Counted from the first letter of the stretch, positions 43,536-52,899 are shown. The stretch: 64,000 nt of DNA from Brevundimonas sp. UBA7506 (GCF_002479495.1 NZ_DLNQ01000005.1:130858-194857); one strand, 5' to 3'. Made by a program: numbers and translations. Notes: generated from the letters alone by a model not told the origin.

Positions 43536-44480
43536 ATGACCCTCGCGCTTCTCTTCCCCGGTCAGGGCAGCCAGAGCGTCGGCATGGGCGCAGCTCTCGC
43601 CGAGGCTTTCGCCAGCGCACGCGACGTCTTCGCCGAGGTCGACGACGCGCTGAACCAGAAGCTGTTCGACCTGATGCGCGAAGGCCCGGAAGACCAGCTG
43701 ACCCTGACCGAAAACGCCCAGCCGGCCTTGATGGCGGTTTCGGTCGCGGCGGCGCGGGCGCTGAAGGTCGAGTTCGGCGTCGATGTGACCAAGGCCGGCT
43801 TCGTCGCCGGTCACTCGCTGGGCGAATACTCGGCCCTGGCGGCGGTCGGGGCGATCAGCCTGTCGGACACGGCCCGCCTGCTGAAGCTGCGCGGCCAGGC
43901 CATGCAGCGCGCCGTGCCGGTGGGCAAGGGCGCGATGGCCTCGCTGATCGGTCCCAAGACCGACCTGGCCCTGGCCGAAGAAGCGGCCAAGGCCGGTTCG
44001 GAAGTCGGCGTCTGCGTCGTCGCCAACGACAATAATAACGGCAACGTCGTCATCTCGGGCGACAAGGCCGCCGTGGATCGCGCCATCGAGAAGGCCAAGG
44101 AACTGGGCGCGCGCGCCATTCCGCTGAACGTCTCGGCGCCCTTCCACTGCCCGCTGATGCAGCCCGCCGCCGATGAGATGGCCGCGGCTCTGGCGGACGC
44201 CAAGATCCTCGCCCCGGCCGTGCCGGTGGTCGCCAACGTGACGGCTCGCCCGGAAACGGACGCCGAGGTGATCCGCCGCCTGCTGGTCGAGCAGGTCACG
44301 GGCCGCGTGCGCTGGCGCGAGAGCATGGAGTGGATGGCTTCGGAAGGCGGCGTGACCCGTTTCGCCGAGATCGGCTCAGGCAAGGTCCTGACCGGCATGG
44401 CCAAGCGCATCGCGCCGGACGCCGAGAGCCTGGCGCTGAACACGCCGGAAGACCTCGAAGCGTTCGCGAAGTCGCTCTGA
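43536..44480 (+). CDS. fabD: Malonyl-CoA:ACP transacylase
   Basis: 314 residues from the ATG at 43536 (MTLALLFPGQGSQ). Nucleophile S94 in GHSLGEYSA; FPGQGSQ oxyanion loop; second catalytic His in VSAPFHCPLM. Loads malonyl groups on ACP for fatty acid synthesis. First gene of fabD-fabG-acpP-fabF, 19 bp before fabG. The extra N-terminal frame back to 43506 has no support. Confidence 0.96.
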   Translation: MTLALLFPGQGSQSVGMGAALAEAFASARDVFAEVDDALNQKLFDLMREGPEDQLTLTENAQPALMAVSVAAARALKVEFGVDVTKAGFVAGHSLGEYSALAAVGAISLSDTARLLKLRGQAMQRAVPVGKGAMASLIGPKTDLALAEEAAKAGSEVGVCVVANDNNNGNVVISGDKAAVDRAIEKAKELGARAIPLNVSAPFHCPLMQPAADEMAAALADAKILAPAVPVVANVTARPETDAEVIRRLLVEQVTGRVRWRESMEWMASEGGVTRFAEIGSGKVLTGMAKRIAPDAESLALNTPEDLEAFAKSL

Positions 44481-44499
44481 TTTCATAGGGATAGAAACA

Positions 44500-45240
44500 A
44501 TGTTCAATCTTTCGGGAAAGATCGCCCTGGTGACCGGCGCGACCGGCGGCATCGGCGGGGCCATTGCGCGTTCGCTGCACGCTCAGGGCGCGACGGTGGT
44601 GCTGTCGGGCACGCGCGAAGCCGTGCTGGCTGATCTGGCCAAGGAACTGGGCGAGCGCGCCTTCTTCGCCGCCGCCAACCTGTCGGACGCGGAATCGGTC
44701 GATGGCCTGATCGCGCGCGCCGAGGAAGCCGCCGGCGGCCCGCTGGACATCCTGGTCGCCAACGCCGGCATCACCAAGGACGGCCTGCTGATGCGGATGA
44801 AGGACGAGGACTTCCAGTCCGTCATCCAGATCAACCTGGAATCCTATTTCCGCCTGACCCGCGCCGCGGTGAAGGGGATGATGAAGCGCCGTTCGGGCCG
44901 CATCATCGGCGTGACCTCGGTGGTCGGCGTGACCGGCAACCCGGGCCAGACCAATTATTCGGCGTCCAAGGCCGGCATGATCGGCTTCTCCAAGTCGCTG
45001 GCTCAGGAAGTCGGTTCGCGCGGGATCACGGTGAATTGCATCGCGCCCGGTTTCATCGCCTCGCCGATGACCGACGTGCTGAACGACCAGCAGCGCGAGG
45101 CCATCCTGACCAAGATTCCGTCGGGCCGTCTGGGCACGGGCGATGAAATCGCCGCCGCCGCCGTCTATCTGTCGTCGGACGAAGCCGCCTATGTGACGGG
45201 CCAGACCCTGCACGTGAACGGCGGCATGGCGATGATTTAA
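44500..45240 (+). CDS. fabG: 3-oxoacyl-ACP reductase
   Basis: 246 residues. NADPH-dependent SDR: TGATGGIGG cofactor loop, N-A-G in VANAG (86-90), catalytic S140, Y153 and K157 (YSASK). FabG-specific GRIIGVTSVVGVTGNPGQTN and C-terminal VTGQTLHVNGGMAM are present. Reduces beta-ketoacyl-ACP. A hairpin directly follows the stop. Confidence 0.95.
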   Translation: MFNLSGKIALVTGATGGIGGAIARSLHAQGATVVLSGTREAVLADLAKELGERAFFAAANLSDAESVDGLIARAEEAAGGPLDILVANAGITKDGLLMRMKDEDFQSVIQINLESYFRLTRAAVKGMMKRRSGRIIGVTSVVGVTGNPGQTNYSASKAGMIGFSKSLAQEVGSRGITVNCIAPGFIASPMTDVLNDQQREAILTKIPSGRLGTGDEIAAAAVYLSSDEAAYVTGQTLHVNGGMAMI

Positions 45241-45243
45241 GGC

Positions 45244-45271
45244 GTTGCGCGTCGCGATCACGACGCGCAAC
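45244..45271 (+). terminator. Stem-loop between fabG and acpP
   Basis: GTTGCGCGTCG (45244-45254) pairs perfectly with CGACGCGCAAC (45261-45271), loop CGATCA, starting 3 bp after the fabG stop. Followed by AATCTATTT, a weak T tract. Probably separates fabDG from acpP transcription, at least partly. Confidence 0.6.
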
Positions 45272-45422
45272 AATCTATTTCCCGCCCCGATGGCTGTGCT
45301 AAAGGGCGGGAACGCTTCGCGGCGGTGAGTCCCTTCGGGTCTTGCTTCCAAGGGGCTGCCGTGACACGGCGAACACTGAGACCCCGCCTTCACGGCGACA
45401 AACAACAGGCAGAGAGACACTC

Positions 45423-45662
45423 ATGTCCGACACCCTCGAACGCGTCCGCAAGATCGTTATCGACCACCTGGACGCCGATCCGGACAAGGTCACGGAAAAG
45501 GCCTCCTTCATCGACGACCTGGGCGCCGACTCGCTCGACAACGTCGAGCTGGTCATGGCCTTCGAAGAAGAATTCGACGTCGAGATCCCGGATGACGCCG
45601 CTGAGCACATCCAGACCGTCGGCGACGCTGTGAAGTTTATCGACGAGAAGCTGGCTGGCTAA
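45423..45662 (+). CDS. acpP: Acyl carrier protein
   Basis: 79 residues from the ATG at 45423 with GGCAGAGAG upstream. Four-helix acidic ACP; phosphopantetheine attachment S37 in [13 protein letters not shown]. Carries the growing acyl chain in fatty acid (and lipid A) synthesis. Flanked on both sides by strong hairpins, consistent with an abundant, separately controlled mRNA. Confidence 0.97.
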   Translation: MSDTLERVRKIVIDHLDADPDKVTEKASFIDDLGADSLDNVELVMAFEEEFDVEIPDDAAEHIQTVGDAVKFIDEKLAG

Positions 45663-45693
45663 TCCAGCTGCGATCCGTCGCACTTCCTGAGTG

Positions 45694-45746
45694 ATGGCCG
45701 CCGTGGCGGGCCCCTAGCGGGACCGTCCGGCGGCCATTATTGTTTT
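45694..45746 (+). terminator. Hairpin with T-rich tail after acpP
   Basis: ATGGCCGCCG (45694-45703) pairs with CGGCGGCCAT (45728-45737), with a 24-nt GC-rich inner part that can fold further, followed by TATTGTTTTC. Good terminator shape, 31 bp after the acpP stop. Read-through or a separate promoter would be needed for fabF. Confidence 0.6.
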
Positions 45747-45781
45747 CGGTCACGATTCTTATAGTCCAAGGAGCGCGAACC

Positions 45782-47062
45782 ATGCGCCGCGTCGTCATCA
45801 CGGGCCTCGGCCTTGTCACTCCGCTCGGTTCGGGCGTGGAACATGTCTGGCAAGGCATCGTCGAGGGCCGCTCGGGCATCGGTCCGATCACCGCCTTTGA
45901 CACCGAGGGCTATGGCTGCACCATCGCCGGCGAAGTGCCGTCGGTGGATGGTCGCGGGCGCGGCGCGCCGGACCAGCCGGGCGTCTTCGATCCCGATCAG
46001 GTGATGTCGGCCAAGGACCGCAAGCGCGTCGACGACTTCATCCTGTACGCCATCGCCGCCGCCGACGAGGCCCTGGCCGATGCGAACTGGAAGCCCGAGT
46101 CTGAGGATGACAAGGAAGCCACCGGCGTCATGGTCGGCTCCGGCATCGGCGGCCTCGGTCCCATCGCTGACACGGCCATCGTGCTGAAGGAACAGGGCGT
46201 CCGTCGCGTTAGCCCCTTCTTCATCCCCTCGGCCCTGATCAACCTGGCCTCGGGCCAGATCTCGATCCGCCACGGCCTGAAGGGTCCGAACCACTCGGTC
46301 GTCACCGCCTGCGCCACCGGCGCCCACGCCATCGGCGACGCGGCCCGCATGATCGCCTTGGGCGACGCCGAGGTCATGGTGGCGGGCGGCGCCGAAAGCT
46401 CGGTCGTGCCGATCGGCATCGCCGGCTTCCTGGCCTGCAAGGCCCTGTGCACCGCCTATAACGACACGCCCGAGAAGGCGTCGCGTCCCTATGACCGCGG
46501 CCACGCCGGCTTCATCATGGGCGAGGGCGCCGGCATCATGGTCCTGGAAGAGTACGAACACGCCAAGGCGCGCGGCGCCAAGATCTACGCTGAAGTCGTC
46601 GGCTACGGCATGAGCGGCGACGCCTATCACATCACCGCCCCGTCGGAAGACGGCGACGGCGGCCTGCGGGCCATGAAGGCGGCGCTGAAGCGCGCGGGCC
46701 TGCAGCCCTCGGACCTCGATTACGTCAACGCCCACGGCACCTCGACCATGGCCGACTGGATCGAGTTGAAGGCCATCGAGCGTCTGGTCGGCGATCACGC
46801 CAAAGACGTCGCCGTCTCTTCGACCAAGTCGATGACGGGCCACCTGCTGGGCGCCGCCGGCGCTATCGAGAGCATCTTCTCGGTCCTGGCCATCCGCGAT
46901 CAGATCGCCCCGCCGACCATCAACCTGGATGACCCGGAGATGGAGACGCCGATCGATCTGGTGCCGCACAAGGGCAAGCCGATGAAGATCGATGTCGCTA
47001 TGTCCAACAGCTTCGGCTTTGGCGGCACCAATGCGGCTGTGATCTTCAAGAAGGTCGACTGA
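45782..47062 (+). CDS. fabF: 3-oxoacyl-ACP synthase II
   Basis: 426 residues from the ATG at 45782 (AAGGAGCG upstream). Condensing enzyme with nucleophile C177 in TACATGAHAIGDA, the first His in NAHGTSTMADW and the second in SMTGHLLGAAGAIE. Elongates acyl-ACP. Followed at once by mltG. Confidence 0.96.
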   Translation: MRRVVITGLGLVTPLGSGVEHVWQGIVEGRSGIGPITAFDTEGYGCTIAGEVPSVDGRGRGAPDQPGVFDPDQVMSAKDRKRVDDFILYAIAAADEALADANWKPESEDDKEATGVMVGSGIGGLGPIADTAIVLKEQGVRRVSPFFIPSALINLASGQISIRHGLKGPNHSVVTACATGAHAIGDAARMIALGDAEVMVAGGAESSVVPIGIAGFLACKALCTAYNDTPEKASRPYDRGHAGFIMGEGAGIMVLEEYEHAKARGAKIYAEVVGYGMSGDAYHITAPSEDGDGGLRAMKAALKRAGLQPSDLDYVNAHGTSTMADWIELKAIERLVGDHAKDVAVSSTKSMTGHLLGAAGAIESIFSVLAIRDQIAPPTINLDDPEMETPIDLVPHKGKPMKIDVAMSNSFGFGGTNAAVIFKKVD

Positions 47063-47063
47063 T

Positions 47064-48257
47064 TTGGCCAAGGCTCCGTCGCGTCGTTCCGCGCCCAAGG
47101 TTCGCATCCCCAAGAACCGCGTGCCGAAGCGGGGCGGCGGCGGAGCCGCCAAGTCCGGCCTCGGCGTCGGCCTGATCACCGCCGCCGGGACGCTGGGCGT
47201 CTTCGTCCTAGCCGCCCTGATCGGCCTGTGGGTCGTCTATTGGGGACCGGGGCCCAAGGCGGCCGAGGGCGACGCCACCGTCGTCACCCTGCCGTCGGGC
47301 GCGGGCGTGTCGGCCATCGCCGCCAATCTGAAATCCTCGGGCGTGATCCGCTCGACCGACCTGTTCCGCGTCGCCGTCAGCCTGAGCGGCGCCGACCGCA
47401 AAATCCGCGCGGGCGAGTACGAGGTCCCGTCGGGCGCCTCGCTGGCCACCGTGGTCGACCTTTTGGTCGACGGCAAGGCGGTGCGCTACTACGTGACCCT
47501 GCCGGAGGGCTGGTCCTCGGCGCAGGCGGTCGACATCCTGATGAAACAGCCGGTCCTGACCGGCGAGGTCGAGGTCCCCGCTGAGGGCAGCCTGTGGCCC
47601 GACACCTATGAGGTCTCCCGTGGCGAGACCCGCGCCTCGGTCGTCGCCCGCATGCAGCGCGCGGCCACGAGCAAGCTGGCGACCCTGTGGGCGGCGCGCT
47701 CGCCCAACACCATCGTCACCACGCCGGAAGAGGCCATGGTGCTGGCCTCCATCGTCGAGAAAGAGACGGGGCTGGCCTCGGAACGGCCCGAGGTGGCGGC
47801 GGTCTTCACCAACCGTCTGCGGCTGGGGATGCGGCTGGAGAGCGACCCGACCATCGTTTACGGCGTGACCAAGGGCCGTCCGCTGGGGCGCGGCATCCGC
47901 GCCTCGGAACTGCGAGCCCAGACGCCGTGGAACACCTATCTGATCGACGGCCTGCCGCCGACGCCCATCGCCAATCCCGGCGAAGAGGCGCTGAAGGCGG
48001 TGCTGAACCCGCCGCGCTCAGAATATGTCTTCTTCGTCGCCGACGGGACGGGCGGCCATGTCTTCGCGCGGACCTATCCCGAGCACCTGCTGAACGTGGC
48101 GCGCTGGCGCGAGATCGAGCGCCGCAAGGCCGGCCTGCCGCCGGGCCAGGCGGCCTCGGTCCCCGGCGCGGCGCCGACGCCGATGGGCGAGGCTGCGCCC
48201 GTGGCCATCCCGCCGGGCGCCAAGGTCATCTCGGTTCCCACGGCGGTCGCGCCATGA
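47064..48257 (+). CDS. mltG: Endolytic murein transglycosylase MltG
   Basis: 397 residues. Start is a TTG one base after the fabF stop, with AAGAAGG upstream; no ATG fits the N-terminus. A Lys/Arg/Pro-rich cytoplasmic head, a membrane helix (about 31-55), a LysM-like domain, then YceG catalytic core with E in SIVEKETG and NRLRLGMRLESDPTIVYG. Cuts nascent glycan strands to set chain length. The tail is Pro/Ala-rich. Conserved fabF-mltG-yicC-gmk order. Confidence 0.92.
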   Translation: MAKAPSRRSAPKVRIPKNRVPKRGGGGAAKSGLGVGLITAAGTLGVFVLAALIGLWVVYWGPGPKAAEGDATVVTLPSGAGVSAIAANLKSSGVIRSTDLFRVAVSLSGADRKIRAGEYEVPSGASLATVVDLLVDGKAVRYYVTLPEGWSSAQAVDILMKQPVLTGEVEVPAEGSLWPDTYEVSRGETRASVVARMQRAATSKLATLWAARSPNTIVTTPEEAMVLASIVEKETGLASERPEVAAVFTNRLRLGMRLESDPTIVYGVTKGRPLGRGIRASELRAQTPWNTYLIDGLPPTPIANPGEEALKAVLNPPRSEYVFFVADGTGGHVFARTYPEHLLNVARWREIERRKAGLPPGQAASVPGAAPTPMGEAAPVAIPPGAKVISVPTAVAP

Positions 48258-49150
48258 GTGCGATCTCCGGCCCCATCTCTGGAATGACCGGCTTCGGTCG
48301 GGCCGACGGCGTGCTGGACGGCTGGACCTGGACGGTCGAGGCGCGCTCGGTCAACGGGCGCTCGCTGGAGGTTCGCTATCGCGGGCCGGGCGGGTTCGAG
48401 AACCTGGAGCGTCTGGCCAAGGCGGCGGCGCAAGCCCGTCTGAACCGGGGCCAGGTGACGCTGGGCGTCCAGGCCAAGCGGGCCGAAGGCAGCGAGCCCG
48501 CCCCGCGCGTCAACGAGGCCGTGTTGGCCACCTATCTGAAGCTGGCGAACCAGTTGGCGGAGGAGGGGGCGACGCCGCCCTCGGCGGACGGTCTGCTGTC
48601 CCTGCGGGGCGTCATCGAGGTGGCTGAGGAGGTCGAGGACCCTGAGGCCCATGCCGCCCTCGAAGCCGCCATCGCCGCGACCGTCGAACAGGCGCTGGAC
48701 GCCTTGAAGCAGTCGCGTCAGCGCGAGGGCGAGCAACTGATCCCGGTCATCCACGACTTCGTCGGGACCATCGAAGCTCTGACGGCGCGCGCTGAACTGG
48801 AGGCCTCAAGCCAGACCGAGGCGATCCGCGAACGCTTCACGCGCCGGATCAGCGAACTGGCCCCCGATGCGCCGGGTCTGGACGAGCGAATCTTCCTCGA
48901 AGCCGCCGCCCTCGCGACCAAGGCGGACGTGCGCGAGGAACTGGATCGCCTGACCGCGCACGTCGCATCGGCCCGCACACTGTTGCAGCAACCCCCCGCA
49001 GGGCGAAAACTCGACTTCCTGATGCAGGAATTCATGCGCGAAGCGAACACGCTCTGCTCGAAATCCGCTACCACGCCGCTCACCGGAATCGGCCTCGAAC
49101 TGAAGGCCGTCATCGAGCAGCTTCGAGAACAAGTTCAGAATGTCGAATAA
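48254..49150 (+). CDS. yicC: YicC-family endoribonuclease
   Basis: 298 residues from the ATG at 48254, overlapping the mltG stop (ATGA). Starts MSAISGPISGMTGFGRADG; body with VNGRSLEVRYRGP, and the C-terminal signature GRKLDFLMQEFMREANT plus CSKSATTPLTGIGLELK is that of YicC. Members cleave small RNAs such as RyhB in E. coli. Ends inside the start of gmk (11-bp overlap). Confidence 0.92.
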   Translation: MSAISGPISGMTGFGRADGVLDGWTWTVEARSVNGRSLEVRYRGPGGFENLERLAKAAAQARLNRGQVTLGVQAKRAEGSEPAPRVNEAVLATYLKLANQLAEEGATPPSADGLLSLRGVIEVAEEVEDPEAHAALEAAIAATVEQALDALKQSRQREGEQLIPVIHDFVGTIEALTARAELEASSQTEAIRERFTRRISELAPDAPGLDERIFLEAAALATKADVREELDRLTAHVASARTLLQQPPAGRKLDFLMQEFMREANTLCSKSATTPLTGIGLELKAVIEQLREQVQNVE

Positions 49151-49781
49151 CCGCACCCCCCGCCGTGGCGTCCTGCTGATCGTGGCCAGTCCGTCGGGGG
49201 CCGGGAAAACCTCGCTGTGTCGCCGCCTGATGGCCGACCACAAGGGGCTGGAGCTGTCGGTCTCCATGACCACACGCGGCATTCGCCCGGGCGAGGTCGA
49301 CGGCCGTGACTACAACTTCGTCAGCCATGAGGAATTCCAACGTCTGATCGACGCCGACGCCTTCCTGGAATGGGCCGACGTGCACGGCAACCGTTACGGC
49401 TCGCCTGCCGCGCCGGTGAACCGCGCCTTGGCCGAGGGCCGCGACGTCCTGTTCGACATCGACTGGCAGGGCGCCCGCGACGTGGCCGAGAAATGCCCCG
49501 GCGACGCCGTGCGCGTCTTCGTCCTCCCGCCGAGCCTGGAAGAACTGCGTCGCCGCCTGGTGACCCGTTCGCAGGACGCCGACGACGTGATCGAACGCCG
49601 CGTCGCCAACGCCAAGGGCGAGATCGAACACTGCGACGAGTTCGACTACGTCCTGGTCAACGAGGATTTCGACAGCAGCTATGCGGAGCTGGCGCACATC
49701 TATCACGCCGAACGCAGTCGCCGCGCCCGCAATCTGTGGGTCGAGGGCTACAAGGCCGCGCTGCTGAAGGAAGTGGTCTGA
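49140..49781 (+). CDS. gmk: Guanylate kinase
   Basis: 213 residues. P-loop SPSGAGKTS (17-25), GMP site SVSMTTRGIRPGEVDGRDY, LFDIDWQGARDV and ERRVANAKGEIEH. Phosphorylates GMP to GDP. Overlaps yicC by 11 bp, so translation is coupled. Followed by a short palindromic repeat before the convergent L,D-transpeptidase gene. Confidence 0.96.
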   Translation: MSNNRTPRRGVLLIVASPSGAGKTSLCRRLMADHKGLELSVSMTTRGIRPGEVDGRDYNFVSHEEFQRLIDADAFLEWADVHGNRYGSPAAPVNRALAEGRDVLFDIDWQGARDVAEKCPGDAVRVFVLPPSLEELRRRLVTRSQDADDVIERRVANAKGEIEHCDEFDYVLVNEDFDSSYAELAHIYHAERSRRARNLWVEGYKAALLKEVV

Positions 49782-49794
49782 CTTGATCGCTTTT

Positions 49795-49815
49795 CCCTCT
49801 CCCATTGGGAGAGGG
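49795..49815. repeat. Short palindromic intergenic element
   Basis: CCCTCTCCC, ATT, GGGAGAGGG: a perfect 9-bp stem with a 3-nt loop in the 47-bp convergent gap between gmk and the L,D-transpeptidase gene. No T tract after it on either strand in the right direction. Looks like a REP/BIME-type element. I see no second copy in this window. Confidence 0.5.
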
Positions 49816-49828
49816 CAGGAATCGAGAC

Positions 49829-50878
49829 CTAGCGGAAGACCACGCGCACGCCCGGTTTGACCTTCGACGCCAACTGTTCGGCGTCCCAGTTGGTCAGGCG
49901 CACACAGCCGCTGGAGAAGGTCTTGCCGACCTTGGACGGGTCCGGCGTGCCGTGGATGCCATAGGTGTCGCGCGACAGGTCGATCCACACCGAACCGACC
50001 GGATTGTTCGGCCCAGGCGGGATGATGACCTTGCGGTCGCCCCGATCATAGCTGACCCGGTCAGGGTCGTAGGTGTAGTTGGGCTCGGGCGCGACGCCGA
50101 CCACGCTCAGGTCGCCGGACGGCGCCGGGCGCGCTGAACTGCCGATGGTGGCCGGATAGAAGGCCAGAAGTTTGCCGTCGGCGTCATAGGCGCGGACCGA
50201 GCGTTCGGTCTTGTCCACCACGATGCGCGCCACGTCGGCGTTCAGGTCCGTCTGGGCGACGGCGGCGACGATGATGGTCTGGCCCGCCTTGCCGAAATCG
50301 ACGCCGGGGTTGAGGGCGCGCAGCAGGCCCTCGGTCATATGAAACTTCTCGGCCAAGGCTTCCAGGGGCGTAGTGTAGCCGACGGTGGCCAGCTTCGACA
50401 TGGCCTGAAGGTCGGACGGGACCTGCCCGATGAAGGGCCCGGTCAGGTCGGCGGCGGTGATGACGTAGTCGGCCATGACCTTGCCGTTGTCGCCTGCGGT
50501 TAGCCGCCGGAAGACCTCAGCGTCTAGAACGCCGTCCTCGGGCAGACCGGCGGCCTTTTCAAAGGCGGCGATGGCCTGACGCGTATTGTCGCCGCCCAGG
50601 CCGTCGATGACGCCGGGCGAGAAGTTGGCGCGGTCCAGCAGGATCTGGGCGCGGGCGATGGCGGGATCGGCCGCGGCGGGCGCCGTCTGGCCGTTCGGGG
50701 CGGGCGTCGGTGCGGCCTCGAACACCGCCGCTTCAATCGCCTCGCGCGTGAGCGCAGGCGCGGGTGAAGCGGCGGGCGGCTGTTCGGACTTTGGCGTCTC
50801 GGCAGGCGATCCGCAGGCGGTCAGAAAGACCAGGGCGAAGGGCAGGGCGGCGGAGGCAACGAGACGCGACTTCGACAT
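49829..50878 (-). CDS. L,D-transpeptidase (YkuD) lipoprotein
   Basis: 349 residues. Lipoprotein signal with lipobox LTAC (C22). Peptidoglycan-binding-1 domain at about 72-127 (GVIDGLGGDNTRQAIAAFEKA), a LysM-like stretch (about 165-200), then the YkuD catalytic domain (about 215-349) with His in GIHGTPDPS and the nucleophile in FSSGCVRLTN. Forms 3-3 cross-links or anchors proteins to peptidoglycan. The C-terminal end is KPGVRVVFR, full length. Confidence 0.93.
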   Translation of the reverse strand: MSKSRLVASAALPFALVFLTACGSPAETPKSEQPPAASPAPALTREAIEAAVFEAAPTPAPNGQTAPAAADPAIARAQILLDRANFSPGVIDGLGGDNTRQAIAAFEKAAGLPEDGVLDAEVFRRLTAGDNGKVMADYVITAADLTGPFIGQVPSDLQAMSKLATVGYTTPLEALAEKFHMTEGLLRALNPGVDFGKAGQTIIVAAVAQTDLNADVARIVVDKTERSVRAYDADGKLLAFYPATIGSSARPAPSGDLSVVGVAPEPNYTYDPDRVSYDRGDRKVIIPPGPNNPVGSVWIDLSRDTYGIHGTPDPSKVGKTFSSGCVRLTNWDAEQLASKVKPGVRVVFR

Positions 50879-50914
50879 AAAGGCTCCGAAGGTTTCGGGC
50901 CCTGACGAACGCCC

Positions 50915-52072
50915 CTAGGCGCTGAGGCGTTCCTCGGCGGCCGCTGTTCTGGCCGCGAAGAAGGGCTTGATCCGGGTCAGGGCGTCTTCGACCTGGGGCG
51001 TCGAGACGGCGAAGCTGAAGCGGATGAAGCGGTGGCCGTTTACCGGGTCGAAGTCGACGCCCGGCGCTGTCGCGACGCCTGTTTCCCGCAACAGGGCCTC
51101 GCAAAAGCCGATGCTGTCGTCGGTCAGGTGGCCGATGTCCGCGTAGATGTAGAAGGCGCCGTCCGGCGGGGCGATGGAGCGCAGGCCCATGGCCGGCAGG
51201 GCGTCGAGCATCAGGGCGCGGTTGGCGCGATAGACGTCGATATTGGCCTCCAGCTCCTCCTCCTCGTCCATGGCGATCAGACCGGCGTGCTGGCTGAGGG
51301 TGGCGGGCGTCAGGAACATGTTGCCGACGCGGGCGCGGGCCTGCGGCACCTCGGCCTCGGGCAGGATCAGCCAGCCCAGACGCCAGCCCGCCATGCTCCA
51401 GTATTTGGAGAAGCTGTTGACGATCAGGGCGTTCGGCTCGAACTGCAGCATGGACGGGGTTGGGCCCGTGTAGGACAGGCCGTGGTAGATCTCGTCCGAG
51501 ATGACCGAGATGTTTCGCTCGCGGCAGACCTCGGCGATGGCCTTCAGTTCGGCCTCGGGGATGATGGTGCCGGTCGGGTTGGCCGGGCTGGCGATGATGA
51601 CGCCCGCCGGGGCCGGGTCGAGGGCGCGCAGGGCCTCGGCAGTCAGCTGGAAGCGCACCTCGGCGCCGCAGTCGATCTCGACCGGGTCCATGTGCAGGGC
51701 CTTCAGGGTGTTGCGATAGGCGACATAGCCGGGGCGGGCGATGGCCACCCGGTCCCCGGGCTGAAAGCGCATCATCAGGGCCAGCACCAGTGCAGGCGAG
51801 GCACCCGCCGTCATGACCACCCGCTCAGGATCGACAGCGACGCCATAGCGGTCGTCATAGAGCCTGGCGATGCGGGCGCGCAGGGCCGGGCTTTCCCAGT
51901 AGCCGCCGGGATCGCTGTCGAGGATGCGGTGGGCCTGGGCGATGGCGGCGGCGGGGGCGCCGGTCGAGGGCTGGCCGAACTCCATGTGGATGATGGAGCG
52001 GCCCTGGGCCTTCAGCTCATGGGCCAGTCGGCTGACGCTGATGGCGCGGAAGGGTTCGATTTCAACGGTCAT
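50915..52072 (-). CDS. Class I/II pyridoxal-phosphate aminotransferase
   Basis: 385 residues. Fold-type I: EFGQPSTGAP, MTAGASPALVLALM, SPANPTGTIIP with the PLP-ring Asn, SDEIYHGLSY, the PLP-binding Lys in NSFSKYWSMAGWRLGW, and HRFIRFSFA with the carboxylate-binding Arg. Substrate probably an amino acid (aspartate/aromatic or alanine type); the exact one is not assignable. It is 7 bp from the rsmA stop, same strand. Confidence 0.88.
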   Translation of the reverse strand: MTVEIEPFRAISVSRLAHELKAQGRSIIHMEFGQPSTGAPAAAIAQAHRILDSDPGGYWESPALRARIARLYDDRYGVAVDPERVVMTAGASPALVLALMMRFQPGDRVAIARPGYVAYRNTLKALHMDPVEIDCGAEVRFQLTAEALRALDPAPAGVIIASPANPTGTIIPEAELKAIAEVCRERNISVISDEIYHGLSYTGPTPSMLQFEPNALIVNSFSKYWSMAGWRLGWLILPEAEVPQARARVGNMFLTPATLSQHAGLIAMDEEEELEANIDVYRANRALMLDALPAMGLRSIAPPDGAFYIYADIGHLTDDSIGFCEALLRETGVATAPGVDFDPVNGHRFIRFSFAVSTPQVEDALTRIKPFFAARTAAAEERLSA

Positions 52073-52079
52073 GGCAGGC

Positions 52080-52889
52080 TTACTTCAGGGCGTCGGCCAG
52101 GCGGAGGAAGCCGGCGATGTCGATGACCTCGGCGCGGGCGTCGGGTTCGATGCCGGCGGCCTCGCACAGGGCGGCGCCGCCGAGCTGTTTCAGGCTGGAG
52201 CGCAGCATCTTGCGGCGCTGGCCGAAGGCGGCGGCGGTGACGCGCTCCAGCTTCTTCAGGCGCTCGGGCGAGGGGCGCTCGGCGCGCGGGACGACATGGA
52301 CGACCGCCGAGGCCACCTTGGGCGGCGGGGTGAAGGCGGCGGCGGGCAAGTGCATGACGATGCGGGCGTCGGCCACGGCCTGGGTGATGACGGCCAGACG
52401 GCCATAGGCGTCGTCGCCGGGCGCGGCCACGACACGCTCGGCCACCTCCTTCTGGAACATCAGGGTCAGGGCGCAGGGCTGCCACGGGCCGGTCAGCCAC
52501 TTGATCAGCAGGGGGGTGCCGACGTTGTAGGGCAGGTTGGAGACCAGATGGGCGGGGCCTTCGACCAGGTCGGCCTCGCGGACCTTGAGCGCATCGCCCT
52601 CGACGATGGTGAGGCGGCCAGAGCCGTCGTCCAGTTCGCTGAGCAGGGGGATGAAGCGCGGGTCCTTCTCGACCAGCACCACCTTGCCGGCGTCGCTCTC
52701 CAGAATGGCGCGGGTTAGGCCGCCGGGGCCGGGGCCGACTTCGATCACGGCGCGGCCTTCGAAGGGACCGGCGTAGCGGACGATCTTGCGCGTCACGTTG
52801 AGGTCCAGCAGGAAGTGCTGGCCAAAGCTCTTCTTGGCCAGCAGGCCGTGGGCGTCGAGCGTCTCGCGAAGGGAGGGGAGGTCCGTCAT
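52080..52889 (-). CDS. rsmA: 16S rRNA (adenine1518/1519-N6)-dimethyltransferase
   Basis: 269 residues. SAM site VIEVGPGPGGLTRAIL, catalytic NLPYNVGTPLL motif IV, KSFGQHFLLD at the N-terminus and C-terminal helical domain. Ribosome biogenesis; its loss gives kasugamycin resistance. In the pdxA-rsmA order downstream of lptD-surA, which is the conserved proteobacterial arrangement. Confidence 0.96.
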   Translation of the reverse strand: MTDLPSLRETLDAHGLLAKKSFGQHFLLDLNVTRKIVRYAGPFEGRAVIEVGPGPGGLTRAILESDAGKVVLVEKDPRFIPLLSELDDGSGRLTIVEGDALKVREADLVEGPAHLVSNLPYNVGTPLLIKWLTGPWQPCALTLMFQKEVAERVVAAPGDDAYGRLAVITQAVADARIVMHLPAAAFTPPPKVASAVVHVVPRAERPSPERLKKLERVTAAAFGQRRKMLRSSLKQLGGAALCEAAGIEPDARAEVIDIAGFLRLADALK

Positions 52890-52899
52890 ACGGGACGCC

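Noticed and set aside
47687..48253. Upstream extension of the yicC frame
   Set aside because: Out-of-frame overlap with mltG, whose catalytic motifs are intact; yicC begins with MSAISGPISGMTGFGRA at 48254.
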